Part shown: piece after piece, positions 1 to 10,958 of the stretch
Numbering within the stretch: the first letter of the stretch is position 1
How the letters are laid out: each line of letters begins with the position of its first letter
Assembly (NCBI GenBank): GCA_030533445.1
Contig: CM060065.1
Location: 5,280,974 to 5,344,973 of the forward strand
From: Cyprinodon diabolis
Taxonomy: Eukaryota > Chordata > Actinopteri > Cyprinodontiformes > Cyprinodontidae
DNA: 64,000 bases
Direction of reading: 5' to 3'
Made by a program: the position numbers and the translations under genes
The notes under the pieces: generated by a model
The model's database searches: none
Told to the model about the DNA's origin: nothing
Seen by the model: only the letters and a program-made list of their open reading frames with translations

Positions 1-2478
1 TTTTAATACAGTTGCCAAACTCACCCAGAGCCATAGCTCTGTTGAACCGTCCATCCCACCTGCTCTTAGCAGCAATGGTTTTATGGGATTCTTTATAAAT
101 AAGATTGATCTTATTAAAAATAAGATCATAAGCACTCCTCTATCCGCGATTGTACCTGAGGTAGTCATGGAATCTGAACCGGGTTTAGACTGCTTTGATC
201 CAGTTGAACTTTCTGAATTAGCAAAATTATTGTCTTCATCTAAGCCTTCAACTTGTATGTTAGATCCAGTTCCAACCAGGTTATTTAAGGAGGTATTCCC
301 TTTGATCTCCTCCTCCATTTTAGATGTGATTAATCTATCTCTGTTACAGGGATATGTACCTAAAGCTTTTAAGGTTGCTGTAATTAAACCTCTGCTTAAG
401 AAACCGTCTCTTGACCAAGATGACTTGGTCAATTATAGACCTATATCCAATCTTCCTTTCTTATCCAAAATTCTTGAGAAAGTAGTTGCCAAACAAGTGT
501 GCGATCACTTACACCATAATGAACTTTTTGAAGAGTTTCAGTCTGGCTTTAGAGCTCATCATAGCACTGAAACAGCTCTGGTGAAAGTCACTAATGATAT
601 TCTCATGGCCTCAGATAATGGACTTGTATCTGTGCTCGTCCTGTTGGATCTAAGTGCTGCATTTGATACAGTTGACCATAATATTCTTTTAGAAAGACTT
701 GAATATTTTGTTGGAATTAAAGGAACAGCACTAGACTGGTTTAAATCTTATCTATCTGATCGAATTCAGTTTGTTTATGTTAATGATAGATCTTCAACAT
801 GCTCAAAGGTTACCTGTGGAGTACCACAGGGATCAGTGCTAGGACCAATTCTCTTTACTTTATACATGCTCCCAATTGGTAGAATTATTAGACAGCATGG
901 GATTAATTTCCACTGTTATGCTGATGATACCCAGCTATATCTGTCTATAAATCCAGATGAAGCTAACCCATTACATAAATTACAGGCATGTCTTGAAGAC
1001 ATAAAAACCACGATGACTCTTAACTTTCTGCTTCTGAATGCAGACAAAACAGAGGTTATAGTCTTTGGACCAGAGTCTCTGAAAAAGAAGCTGATTAGCC
1101 AGTCACTTCATTTGGATGGGATTAAACGGATTTCAGATAATAAAGTAAAAAATCTTGGTGTTATTTTTGATCAGGACCTGTCATTTAAATCCCATATCAA
1201 AGAGGTTTCTAGAATTTCCTTCTTTCATCTGAGGAATATTGCAAAAATTAGAAATCTCCTGTCCAGGGGTGATGCTGAGAAACTAGTCCATGCATTTGTT
1301 ACTTCAAGGCTGGACTATTGTAATTCTTTACTATCAGGAAGTCCACAAACTGTAGTTAAAAGCCTTCAGCTGATCCAAAATGCTGCAGCCAGAGTTCTGA
1401 TGAAAATTAAAAAGAGAGATCACATCTCTCCTATCCTGGCTTCTCTTCATTGGCTTCCTGTTAAATCAAGAATTGAATTTAAAATCCTCCTTCTCACATA
1501 TAAAGCCTTAAATGGCCAAGCTCCATCTTATATCAGAGATCTGATTGTTCCTTGTGATCCTAACAGAGCACTTCGCTCTCAATCTGCAGGTTTACTAGTG
1601 GTTTCTAGAATTTCTAAAAGTAGAATGGGAGGCAGATCTTTTAGTTATCAGGCTCCTCTCCTGTGGAACCAACTACCAGTTTTAGTCCGTGAGGCAGACA
1701 CTCTGTCTACTTTTAAGGCTAGGCTTAAAACTTTCCTTTTTGATAAAGCTTATAGTTAGAGTGGCTCAGGTTATCCTGAGCTATCTCTATAGTTATGCTG
1801 CTATAGGCTTAGACTTCTGGAGGACATAGGGACCCCCATTTCATCATTCTGCTTCATTCTCTCTCTGTTCTCCTATTCTGCAGAATCTGTTTGTTCAGTC
1901 TCTAACGTTCTGCTCTATCTGCTTTTCCTCAGAGTAGCTTTGCCTCGTCTGTTCCTGTTTGGCTGTGACGTCATCCTGGAAAGAAACATCAGCTGTGCTG
2001 CTTCCATCAACACCCTTGTTTATAGATGTTGGAGATCGGCCTGTTTTCCAGTGTGGTCCTGTGACTGGGTGGATGTGCTCTCTTCGTCCTCTGGCATGGG
2101 AGCTGGCTTGGAGCTCGTCTGCCTGGCTGTGTGTTTCCTGGACGGGGCCGCCTTTTACAGCTGCTTTTTCTATCTCTGCTTCTGTCTCCTTGAACCCCAG
2201 TCGGCCTCGGCAGATGGCCGCTCACACTGAGCCTGGTTCTGCTGGAGGTTTCTTCCTGTTAAAAGGGAGTTTTTCCTCTCCACTGTCGCTACAAGCATGC
2301 TTAGTGTGAGGGATTGTATTTGAGTCAATGAGTCGATGCAATCAACTGGTTTTCCTTAGATATAAAACTTTGTATCAATTTGACTGTATGATCTGGTTGA
2401 ACTGTAAAGTGCCTTTAGATGACATGTGTTGTGAATTTGGCGCTATATAAATAAACTGAATTGAATTGAATTGAATTA
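1..2478 (+). mobile_element. L2/Maui-type LINE, 5' part cut by window edge
   Basis: A non-LTR retrotransposon of the L2 clade. It holds the RT frame, a ~700-bp 3' UTR and a terminal run of TTGAA-type pentamers at about 2456-2478, the usual fish L2 3' tail. The 3' UTR recurs at least ten times in this window on both strands, which confirms a dispersed family. The 5' side with the endonuclease lies outside the window. The tail abuts a Gypsy-like internal fragment at about 2479, so the L2 probably landed in that older element; I could not define a target duplication. Confidence 0.9.
2..1759 (+). CDS. L2 LINE ORF2, reverse transcriptase (partial, N-terminus outside window)
   Basis: Reverse transcriptase for target-primed reverse transcription of the element's own RNA at a nicked chromosomal site. 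The frame is open from base 2; the first ATG is at 83 but is not the true start, because the frame continues upstream without a stop. Numbered from that Met (558 residues): motif A with LLDLSAAFD at about 187-195, catalytic YADD at about 279-282, then thumb and C-terminal segments typical of L2/CR1 proteins, ending in the [16 protein letters not shown] end that other fish L2 copies share. No internal stop or frameshift is seen, unusual for a copy this far from its 5' end and a sign of recent insertion. The endonuclease domain would lie to the left. Stop TAG at 1757-1759. The family call is sure; activity is unknown. Confidence 0.9.
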   Translation, partial: FNTVAKLTQSHSSVEPSIPPALSSNGFMGFFINKIDLIKNKIISTPLSAIVPEVVMESEPGLDCFDPVELSELAKLLSSSKPSTCMLDPVPTRLFKEVFPLISSSILDVINLSLLQGYVPKAFKVAVIKPLLKKPSLDQDDLVNYRPISNLPFLSKILEKVVAKQVCDHLHHNELFEEFQSGFRAHHSTETALVKVTNDILMASDNGLVSVLVLLDLSAAFDTVDHNILLERLEYFVGIKGTALDWFKSYLSDRIQFVYVNDRSSTCSKVTCGVPQGSVLGPILFTLYMLPIGRIIRQHGINFHCYADDTQLYLSINPDEANPLHKLQACLEDIKTTMTLNFLLLNADKTEVIVFGPESLKKKLISQSLHLDGIKRISDNKVKNLGVIFDQDLSFKSHIKEVSRISFFHLRNIAKIRNLLSRGDAEKLVHAFVTSRLDYCNSLLSGSPQTVVKSLQLIQNAAARVLMKIKKRDHISPILASLHWLPVKSRIEFKILLLTYKALNGQAPSYIRDLIVPCDPNRALRSQSAGLLVVSRISKSRMGGRSFSYQAPLLWNQLPVLVREADTLSTFKARLKTFLFDKAYS

Positions 2479-2645
2479 TTAGCATTTCTCAAATAGCCAG
2501 CGAATGTTTGTAAAGTCTGGTTCTGATGTTCAACAAAAGCATTCAACTCATGAAGGGTTTGGGCTTGACCATGGATTTGGGCTTCTTGTTCCTCAAGCCT
2601 CCTCCGGAGGTTCTCCGCTGGGTCCTGTGTTTGGCCGCAGTGTTC
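2479..2645 (-). pseudogene. Gypsy-like gag N-terminal fragment
   Basis: Read on the minus strand directly after the LTR at 2646-3370, this stretch has an open frame starting near TEHCGQTQDPAENL, then a charged, heptad-like segment rich in E, Q, R and L. Fish Ty3/Gypsy gag proteins begin in a similar way (a DPA motif, then a short coiled coil). It is cut off at the L2 tail. The open frame continues back into the LTR, so the true start is unclear. No capsid, protease or RT remains. Family assignment is inferred from position and composition, not from a hallmark motif. Confidence 0.55.
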
Positions 2646-3370
2646 TGTCATGATCGGTTCTCTAGTTAAACCAACATGCAGAACACTAACGGAGATGGAG
2701 GAAAAGTTTAACAATGTTTATTAAAAGGATTGTACACAGAGTGAATAATACTGGTTCAGGTGCTGGTCCGGGACAGGTCTCACAGTTTCTGAAGGAGATG
2801 AGAGTTTGGTTAGTCAGGGACTTAAATGACTGGACTGGTGATTTGAATATGTAGATACCTTGAAGAGGTCCTGACAGATCCTTGAGAGGGGAAACCGATT
2901 GGGTCCAGAGACGAGAGGGCCAACAGAGAGATTCAGCAGCAGCAGCGTCAAGCTTCTAGCTAGGGGTTGACGGATCAGAGTTGTTTCCTAGCTCTTCCCA
3001 GAGAGCTGATTAGAGTCCAGGCTGAAATCTTCAGGTTTGGCTTACTTAGGCAGGCAGGCAGTAAATCTTCCAGGTTAAGCTCCTCCAGAGCTTCAGACCT
3101 CAGTCGGCTCTTTCTACAAGCAAGAAGACAAAAACAGGTTAAATGGCTAGTCTCTCTCAAGAGTAAACTAGTGATCACAAAGATAATCAGAGGCTCAGGT
3201 TCGCTAACCAAAGTTGGTCAACACTGCGGCGTTGAAGGAAGGTCTGGCTGCTGCTTAAGTATTGTGGTTTTCTGATGAGCTGATGACTCCCAGGTGTGCT
3301 GAGAGCCCCAGCTCAGGAATCCCACAGCGCTCTCTGCTGGCGACAGGTGGCAGATCTCCAGATCCCAACA
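2646..3370 (-). mobile_element. LTR of Gypsy-like family A (5' LTR, minus orientation)
   Basis: Bounded by TGTCATGATCGG at the left and GATCCCAACA at the right, so on the minus strand it runs TGTTGGGATC...CATGACA with TG/CA ends. An AATAAA lies near 2720 on the minus strand. The same ends and internal blocks recur at 44686-45307, and part of it at 15616-16195. Flanking pentamers (TGTTC, ATAAT) do not match, as expected if this is one LTR of a longer element whose other half has been lost; the gag-like stretch to its left supports a 5' LTR. Confidence 0.7.
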
Positions 3371-3506
3371 ATAATTTAATAATATGCACTTGAAATAAGA
3401 CTGTGTGATTGTGTTTTCTTATTTTAAATCTAAATTGTCTTGTTCCATTGGCAAAATGTCTTTTTTATCTCCTCAATTCAAGAACAAATGCACTTATTTT
3501 AAGAAG
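3371..3506 (+). mobile_element. Partial palindromic MITE (CACTGSAAAAA family)
   Basis: Matches the right half of the ~270-bp MITE seen in full at 35594-35878 and 56202-56492: the TAATATGCACTTGAAATAAG core, the TTCCATTGGCAAAATGTC block and the TTCAAGAACAAATGCACTTA block. The left arm and the right terminus are missing. Confidence 0.65.
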
Positions 3507-3814
3507 CCGGATGTGACAGGAAAGAAGGAAAGAAAACCTACGGCAACAGGAATCTCTGAAGACAGAGGGGAAGGTTAGAGACGGGAAATACAGACATGGG
3601 TCTCAGCTCATTGCCACATTACTAATCCTGTAAACTCTGGGGAACTGGGACAAGAGCTGAGTTTAGGTTCCTTTCCAGACGAGGTGGAAGTGACATCATA
3701 GTAGGTCCACTGCACTGATAGCAGTGCTCCCTTCAATGTGGTTATAGTCCAGAAATCTGGACTATTGCATTTCAACGAATAGGAAAAAAAAAAAAACTGG
3801 CCTGATTTAAATCA
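3507..3814. other. No recognised feature
   Basis: A purine-rich stretch followed by ordinary sequence with a 13-base A run near 3785. No gene or known repeat seen. Confidence 0.4.
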
Positions 3815-4413
3815 CATTGGTTCAAACTTTTCTATCTGAGGAAAACCGGCTGATTGCATTGACTCGAAGGCAATCCGTCAGAACAAGAATGCTTGTAGTG
3901 ACAGTGGAGAGGAAAACTCCCTTTGAACGGGAAAAAACCTCCAGCAGAACCAGAATCAGTGTGAGCGGCCATCTGCTGAGCCCGACTGGGGTTCAAGGAG
4001 ACAGAAGCAGAGATACAAAATGCAACTGTAAACCAGCTCCACAGGCGGCTCCACCCAGGAAACACACAGTTAGGCAGATATGCTCTCAGCCAGCTCCCAT
4101 GTCAGAGGATGAAAGAGAGCACATCCAGCGAGTCACAGTCAGAGAAACAGGACTACACTGAAAAACAGGCCGATCTCCAACATCTATGAACAAAGGCGTT
4201 GATGGCAGCAGCACAGCTGATGTTTCTCTCCAGGATGAAGTCACAGCCAAACAGGAATATACCAGATGAAGCTACTGTGAGAAAAAGCAGAGAGAGCAGA
4301 ATGTTAGAGATTGAACTAAAAAAAATCTGCAGAATAGGAGAATAGAGATAGAATACAGAAAAAGGGTCCTTATGTCCTCCAGCAGACTAAGCCTATAGCA
4401 GCACAAATGAAGA
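3815..4413 (-). mobile_element. L2 3' UTR fragment
   Basis: Reverse complement of the 3' UTR at about 1770-2400. It shares the block around the conserved TGAGCGGCCATCTGCTGA and the TCCAGCAGACTAAGCCTATA block, and lacks the pentamer tail. Short open frames here are spurious. Confidence 0.85.
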
Positions 4414-5160
4414 AAATGGCTCAGAATGACCTAGGTATTTTAGATAAGGTATAAGAAAGGAAGAGCAAAAGAGAATTGTCTATCAGAGACAGGGAAACAA
4501 AGTATCATATATAGTGATGTTTTCAAATCAAAAGGTTTGTAGGAGATACAAAAGCTTTTAGTTTGGTAGATAAAAAAATGAAACAACTTGGACCAAGAGC
4601 TGAAACATTTCTAAAAGACATCCCAATGAAAGATTTTTGCTAAATTTGTTATGAGAATTATATAATTTTTCTTGGGTGCAGTTTTAGAGAGGAGCTGTTG
4701 TTTGTGTTTTTGATGCCAGAATCGTATGAAGAGGTGGACCTTATAAGTCGTTTACTTCTACACCCTCCCCCATCTGGCTTTCTGTTGGTTTTCTATGATG
4801 TATGTATGTGTATTATTAATCTGAATAATTGGAACTGGAGAAAATTGCTAAATGTTTGAGGTAAAATGTTGTTTCTCGGTGGGTTAAAGGCATAAAGAAG
4901 CAGAAGAAGAAAACATTTCAGACTTCATTCACGTGCGTAAAGATACAAATGAAATCTTCTTTAGGTTTGAACTATGCTATAATGCTCTTCATTCATCAAT
5001 TGTCAAGTGGTATTTCACTCAATTCGTGCATTTCAAATTAATCCTGATGAGTTCAGCAGCAGCCCCTTTCCGTCCTGTGAGAAAAAGGGGTTGGAGATTC
5101 TAAAAGATATGAGAAACAGCAAATACAAACGTTACTCGTTACTCGTTACTCTTGGCTTCG
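4414..5160. other. No recognised feature
   Basis: AT-rich sequence with no open frame of note and no repeat I can place. It ends near three GTTACTC units at 5133-5150. Confidence 0.4.
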
Positions 5161-5164
5161 GTTT

Positions 5165-6170
5165 AATGCAGAGGTCACGGATTAGCGGACCGCGGTCTGG
5201 ATCCAGATCCACCTGCTGGCTAATCCGGATCCAACCTGATTTAAAACATTTATAAATCACTGCATGTTGTCTGACGACATTGTCTAAACGTCACTTGCGC
5301 CGCTTCTCCTGTTACCCTGAAATCCCACATCCTCCATCAGCGCCCCACTCCGCTAAAGACCTCCTGCTCAAAGCAAAGCCTACAGCCTCCGCTGTTCCTC
5401 CCGTATTGCTGCGCTCTGACTTATCCTCAGAGCTGGAGGAGAGCATGCGCAATATTAACATTAAATTCATAGGAGCAAAACATGCAGAAATGAATGCTTA
5501 ATTTAATATGACACATTAGCATCAAGCAGATGTGTGGTTTCTGATGGAGATGAGAAATCTGCTTCCTGGTCTGTTGAAGGACCAATAGTTTGCATTCAAT
5601 CTTTAAAATAAACAGTGTTAGTTTTTGAATTATATAAGAATTATGCTCTAATTTGTAGTTATCGATCTGTTGTTACTATATTTTAATTTGACAAACTGGA
5701 TCTTCTCGCCGTTCTTTTTCCTGTTTGGTTCGATTGCAATAGCGGATCTTGACCTGGCCGGACCGGAGCGGAGCCTGAACATTTAGAGGATGTTTGGCTC
5801 AACCTGCTGCTGTGAAGCAGGATTCTCCACCATGAACAGAATCATAATATACTGTATATGGATCCAGGCTCAAAGGTGTTTGGTGTTTTTTTTTGTTTTA
5901 TAAAACATGTGAATCAGGAAATTGTCTTCATACCAAACTGAAAGATTGTTGTTCTCTACCTAAAAAAAATCTCTTTAGATTTTAAAAATGGAAAAATGTT
6001 CAATTTTAAAAAAATATTTTTTTATTTAAAAGTTCAATGTATAACATGAATGCTTAAACACCTCGTTTTATTTCAGTGTTAAATTCTGTTTAAAGTAGAT
6101 TATTAAAAATGTCTCCGGACCTTTACTGGTCTTTATTCGGACCCTGCAGATTTTTAATTGGTTACCCCTG
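5165..6170 (+). mobile_element. Decayed hAT-type transposon copy, left arm of inverted pair
   Basis: Matches the reverse complement of 7070-7925 in several blocks: the GCAGAGGTCACGGATTAGCG start, the TTTAAAACATTTATAAAT block, and the block at 5790-5870. At 5811-5852 a frame reads CEAGFSTMNRI, which resembles the conserved C-terminal dimerisation segment of ZNF862/KIAA1586-like hAT transposases. Frames break soon after. A middle part (about 5320-5560) also matches 61000-61210 and is absent from the right arm, so the copies differ by internal loss. Confidence 0.6.
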
Positions 6171-6239
6171 GTTTAATGTTTATAAATATTTATTTCCCGT
6201 CATGTGCTCCATCCAATGCAGATCATTGGCTCCATCCAC

Positions 6240-6769
6240 ATCTAGTGAAAACTAGTGTGATTGGATGAGTCATATAACGCAAACACTCATTGGTTAGCTA
6301 AAGGAAATCATCAGAAGCAAGCAGGTGTTCTTCAAACTGTAAATGTGAATTGTCTATGCCATGCTACAATGTTGGATTCAGAAAAAGATGTTGAAATGTC
6401 TGAAAGGTCAGACACAGGTGAGAGTGTATCGGGAGATGGAGACCAACAAGACCTCCCTCATCATTGGCCCTATCTGAATGAATTTTTCCAAATAGTCAAA
6501 AATTGAGCTTTTTATTCATATTGTGACACCTGGCTGTTTTTTGAAAGGCTACTTTATTCTTTTATACTTTAAGTAGTTTTTGGAGCACATACTTTTTACC
6601 TTTTACTTGAGTAATATGGAGGACTGACTATTTATTTTTATATATTTCAGAGTCAGTCCTCCATAGAGTAAAGAGGTCAAGTTGATACTTCAACTTTTAC
6701 CAGAGTGTTTTTAAACTGCAGTATCTATACTTCTATTTAAGTAACATATTACTTTTTAACACCACTGCA
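6240..6769 (+). mobile_element. hAT transposon remnant with N-terminal exon and right terminus
   Basis: At 6261-6506 an 81-residue frame ends in a DLPHHWPYLNEFFQIVKN-like segment, similar to the region just before the BED zinc finger of fish hAT transposases. The element then drops to non-coding sequence rich in ACTTTTACTTGAGTA-type motifs and ends with AACACCACTGCAG at about 6757-6769, which fits a hAT CAGTGGTG-type terminus. The catalytic domain is missing. Similarity is judged by eye only. Confidence 0.45.
6616..6664. repeat. 14-bp perfect inverted repeat (hairpin)
   Basis: ATGGAGGACTGACT at 6616-6629 is followed after 21 bases by its exact reverse complement at 6651-6664. The loop is AT-rich. 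It lies inside the hAT remnant and is probably subterminal structure of that element. Confidence 0.75.
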
Positions 6770-7069
6770 GATTAAATAATACTACTTATACTTCTTTGAT
6801 AGTATCAAGATGTTACTTTATTTTATCTCTGATACTATATCCGCTGGTTGTGCTGTTCCTTTTACTTCTCTTTGCAGGTGATGCAGCAGACTGAAGATGT
6901 TTTATTTTTATCTCCCTTTTATCTCTTCTTTCTTTCATCTTTTCTCCTTTTTGTCTGTTTTTCCTCTTCTTTTCTACTTACATTGCAGTGTCCATATAAT
7001 CTGTAAAACTCCCTGCATAATTATAATAAAGCTATTTATATACATAACAAGAAAAAAAACTATATAAAA

Positions 7070-7925
7070 GGGATAACCCTTTACAATTCAGCTGAGTCCG
7101 AATAAAGAAAATTATCAACCAGTAAAGGTTTGGAGACATTTTTCATTATAATCTGTTTCTTTAAATAGAATTTAACACTGAAATAAAATAAGGATTTTAT
7201 GCATCCATGTTATACATTGATTATTTAAATAAAAAAGACAAAAAATAGAACTTTTTTCCATTTTAAAATCTCAACAATCATTCAGTTTGGTATATAGATA
7301 CTTTCCTGATTAATTTTCTTTTTATAAAACACCTGAACTGACCTGTGGTTAGTGGTTTCTTTCTTTTTTCTGTCTTAATGTTCGCAGTGGGCTTTATGCT
7401 GCCCTGCAAGGCTTTAAACCTGGGTTTGAATGGAGACAAAGCCATTCTAAAGCACATATCAAGGAGCTCATTTTGAGCCTGGATCCATATTTATTTTGAT
7501 TCTGTTCATGATGGAGAATCCTGCTTCACAGCAGCAGGTTGATCCAAACATCCTCTAAATGTGCGGGGTCATCTTTGAGCACCATTTCACTTTTCTTTCA
7601 CCACAGTTCTTCCAGCAGTCCACACTTTCTCTGCTCTCTTTTTCTCATCATCTTCTCCTTCTTTGCCATCGCCCGGCTTGCCACAGGTTTGCCTGCTGTG
7701 TCTAAAAGTAGCAGCAGCAGCAGCCCAGGCTGACAGCAGCTCATTGGATCATTTGCATCACGTGCAACTTGGTGCCGGACGCTCTGGAAAGCTTTACCGT
7801 ATTAACAGGAGAAGCGGCCCAAGTGAAATTAGACAGTGTTGTCGGACAACATGCGGCAATTTATAAATGTTTTAAATCAGTTTGACGCCGGATCTGGACC
7901 GCAGTCCGCTAATCTGTGACCTCTG
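7070..7925 (-). mobile_element. Decayed hAT-type transposon copy, right arm of inverted pair
   Basis: Reverse complement of the copy at 5165-6170. On the minus strand, 7471-7530 encodes CEAGFSIMNRIK and then meets a stop, again the C-terminal hAT motif. A short CAG-type run lies near 7711-7724. The outer ends of both arms share GCAGAGGTCACxGATTAGCGGAC. Confidence 0.6.
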
Positions 7926-8310
7926 CTACATAATATATATTGTGTATTGTATGTTTGATATTGTATATAGCTATATATTCTGTATTCTGTACATCTATCT
8001 AATCCGTTTGCACCATCAACACAAGTCAAATTCCTTGCATGTGCAAACTACTTGGCAATAAACTTCTTGATTCAGAAGGCCCAGCAGCGGCTACACTTCC
8101 TGAGGGTGCTCAGGAAGGAACAACTAAAAACTCAGCTGCTGTCCTTCTACTGCTCCACCATCGAGAGCCTGTTGACCTACGCTGTGACAGTGTGGCACAC
8201 CAGCTGCACAGAGGCCGACAGGAAGCGACTGCATGTGTTATTTATGTGTGCACTTTTACGGAGCTGCTCTCCAAATCTCATTGTATTGTGTAGAATGACA
8301 ATAAAGGCTT
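7926..8310 (+). mobile_element. Composite LINE 3' fragments with RT C-terminal remnant
   Basis: First a LINE-type 3' UTR ending CTTGGCAATAAACTTCTTGATTC (7926-8072), then about 165 bp encoding the C-terminal end of a non-LTR reverse transcriptase (KAQQRLHFLRVLRKEQLKTQ, then an FYCSTIESLLTYAVTVWH-like stretch), then a second 3' UTR with AATAAAGGCTTTC at about 8293-8306. The coding part matches the jockey/CR1-like RT end common in fish genomes. No catalytic domain remains. The exact clade is not resolved. Confidence 0.6.
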
Positions 8311-9677
8311 TCAGATGTCAGATTCTGTTTATTTATAACAGTACTGATGGAATTAATACATTTTTACAGCTCTCTAAAATTAATGAAGTAAAAAAATCCA
8401 AACAGACAAAAATATACCTATCAGGCTGAATATCCATTAGTTTTCATTATCAGAACAGACCAAAATATTTTTTTCCATCCCAATTTAAATAAAGCTTCAT
8501 ATCAGCATACTTTTGTCCCAAAGCTCCGAGTCAAATGAATTAATCTCACTGTAAAGTTGAACTCCTAATAGCATCAGATTGGTGTTATCTATTTATTTAG
8601 AGCAGGAGTTTCTCATTTATTTTACATTTTTTATACCAGAAGTCAGAACAGGCTCCACAACTCTGACGCTGTTCCAAAAATCACCACACGGTGGCGGTAG
8701 TGGGCTTTGAAAACGCACAGCTGAGACAATTCAGGGAATCAAAGACCAGGCTGCATATTTACATTGGATGTACATTGCATCATGTTATGGATGTGAGTAA
8801 TTATTTACCTCCAACATGTAGGCAAGAGGAGGAAGTTTGTTGGGGGGGTTCAAATTGAGAGGAAGGAAACAGGATGGAGGAAATGAAGCTGACTTGTTAG
8901 GATTTAATAAGAAAGGTATGAAGGAAACCTGCCCAGTTGGTGTGGAAAGCATTAAAGGAGGAAAAGCAGAGTGTGGATCAGGTTCCTCTGTTCTGGGGAT
9001 GATGAACTGGTCTTAGCAAAGATGAGGAAATAAGAAGGAGGGAGGAAAGGTGGGGGTATATTGTTCTAGCAGCAAATTGATGTGATCCATCTGAACCATG
9101 TGACTCCAGCAGCACACTCCCAGAGTGACCAGGACCACGCCACACCCAAGGGCAACTGAGATTGCATTGCAGCAAAGCCCAAACGCCACCATTTCCCCCT
9201 TTTTTAAGCAATAAGAGACGATGTATGGCCTCTATTTCGCCCTAGGAGTGAGCAAACAAAACGACAGCCAGTAGTTATATGTATCACAGTCCTTCTTCCC
9301 CTAAATATATATTTCAGTAATGCATACACACACACACACGGATTCAGAGAGGTGGGCGTGCAGCTTGCTTTCCCAGGTCATTTTCCTTGGAGCTGCCGCT
9401 TTATTGTGCTCGCTGATCCGATTTCCCTTCCTCTCTGGTGTGATTTCTCTTTCTATTGCCCTGGCCAATCTCACGGCCACGGTTCACCTGGAAAAAAGAA
9501 AGAAAAATAGTGTGACGGCTACACCAACACAGCGCCGTTAACAACAACAACATGGTGGGCATATTAACGCTTTCACTGGGAGAACGGGAAGTAATGCATC
9601 TTCATGATCCATCTGGACCACATCAAATATATGGATCGTGATATTCTGGAGGAATTGGAGGAGACTGGGGGGAGTAC
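8311..9677. other. No recognised gene; short (CA)n at 9324-9339
   Basis: Open frames are short and without family resemblance. A (CA)n microsatellite lies at 9324-9339. I see no repeat I can name elsewhere. Confidence 0.4.
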
Positions 9678-10958
9678 CAGGATTTACCATCAGGCAATAC
9701 TAGGCCGTTGCCTAGGGCCCCAAGTTCCTGGGGGCCGCATAAAAATCTGTTTACATGTATGATTAATACAACTATTCCTTATTTGTGCATATTAATTATG
9801 TTTTTGATAAAATGCCATCAGAATCCTTATAATATTATGTGTGTCTCAGCCCCTCCCTTCAGTGTCCACCATATTGGACCAGTCCATTGCTGCAGATGTT
9901 TAGAAAGGTCCAAACAAACAGCAGCAAACCATTTGAAAACAAACAATGTGAAGAGCAGTGTTACCAACTTAGCCCTTTTGTCACTATATTTTGCGGCTTT
10001 TTAGAACCCTCTAGCACTTTTATTACAAAAAAGCACCCAGTGCCAAATGTAGCAATTTTTTTCTGCTACTGGAGACTTTGGAGAGAACATCTAAAAGCAG
10101 CGAACTCTGCTCTCCAGAGCAAGTAGATTGGTAACTAGTGTTGCGCTGATGCCATTTTTGGTCCCGATACTGATACCCAATATCTGGCTGTGCAGTATCA
10201 GCCGATACGATACCATCTGTTTGAAATTGATGTGTGTGTATATATATATATGAAGAACTGCATACTGCTTGGATGTAAAATAATTGCCATCATGCTTTTG
10301 TCAAGCTGCTGCCTACCTTTGTGAAGCAGGAAAAAAAATAACACAAAGTGACTCCAGTAGAACTTTTTATGCCTACCTGGAATGGGTGATAATAGTTGAA
10401 TAAACTTTTGGCTCTCAAAATGGTATCAGTGCCCTATTTGTTGGTACTCACCGATACTAACACCACCATTTTAGTGCTGGATCTGGGCCCTGCCCGATAC
10501 TGGTATCGGTGCAACACTATTGGTAACCCCGCCTCCTGCTCTCCTCCATCTTGTCTGCTGTCATGATTCATGCAGCTATTATTTCATCCAAATGAAAAAT
10601 GGAGAACAGAGAAGCAGATCATGGCTTGTCTACAGTGAAAAGAAGGACTGGGTTATTTACTTTGGCCTTTTTGGAAACACAGGAAGGAGCAATCAGCTAA
10701 GTGAGCTTAGTGCTTGGAAAAAATCTTTCATTCCTTTTGAGACAGCATGAAAAGTCAGCTGAGTACAAATCATAGAGAGGAAAGCAAGGAGAAAAGGGAA
10801 AAGAAGAGAGGAACAAAACCTAGAACAAATAATGTATGTCTATTCTATTAAAATTTCTGTATCTATATAATGGGTCTGTTTTATGTGTTTTCTTCTTAAT
10901 TCAGAGGGCCCCCTGCCTGTCTTTGCCTAGGGCCCCCAATTTCCTAATTCCACCTCTG
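9678..10958 (+). mobile_element. Non-autonomous hAT-like element (GGGCCCTAGGC family), full-length copy
   Basis: Starts CAGGATTTACC and ends CCACCTCTG, with a GCCTAGGGCCCC-type motif near both ends. Flanking 8-mers GGGAGTAC (9670-9677) and GGGAGTGA (10959-10966) match at six of eight bases, consistent with an old hAT 8-bp target duplication. Partial copies lie at 28209-28625, 38487-39551 and 42414-42638, all inverted relative to this one. No transposase frame is present. A second element is nested at 10136-10519. Confidence 0.65.
10136..10519. mobile_element. 384-bp hAT-like MITE nested in the larger element
   Basis: Ends TAGTGTTGC and GCAACACTA are perfect 9-bp inverted repeats, and the inner sequence repeats GATACTG and GGTATCGG motifs. 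It is flanked by an exact 8-bp duplication, TTGGTAAC, at 10128-10135 and 10520-10527. The sister copies at 28.6 kb and 38.8 kb carry the uninterrupted site (GGGGTTACCAATCTACT on the plus strand there), so insertion after family spread is directly visible. Confidence 0.9.

Noticed and set aside
1940..2309. Frames in the L2 3' UTR, repeated at 24436-24751 and elsewhere
   Set aside because: They recur in each L2 3' UTR copy with shifts and stops and match no protein.
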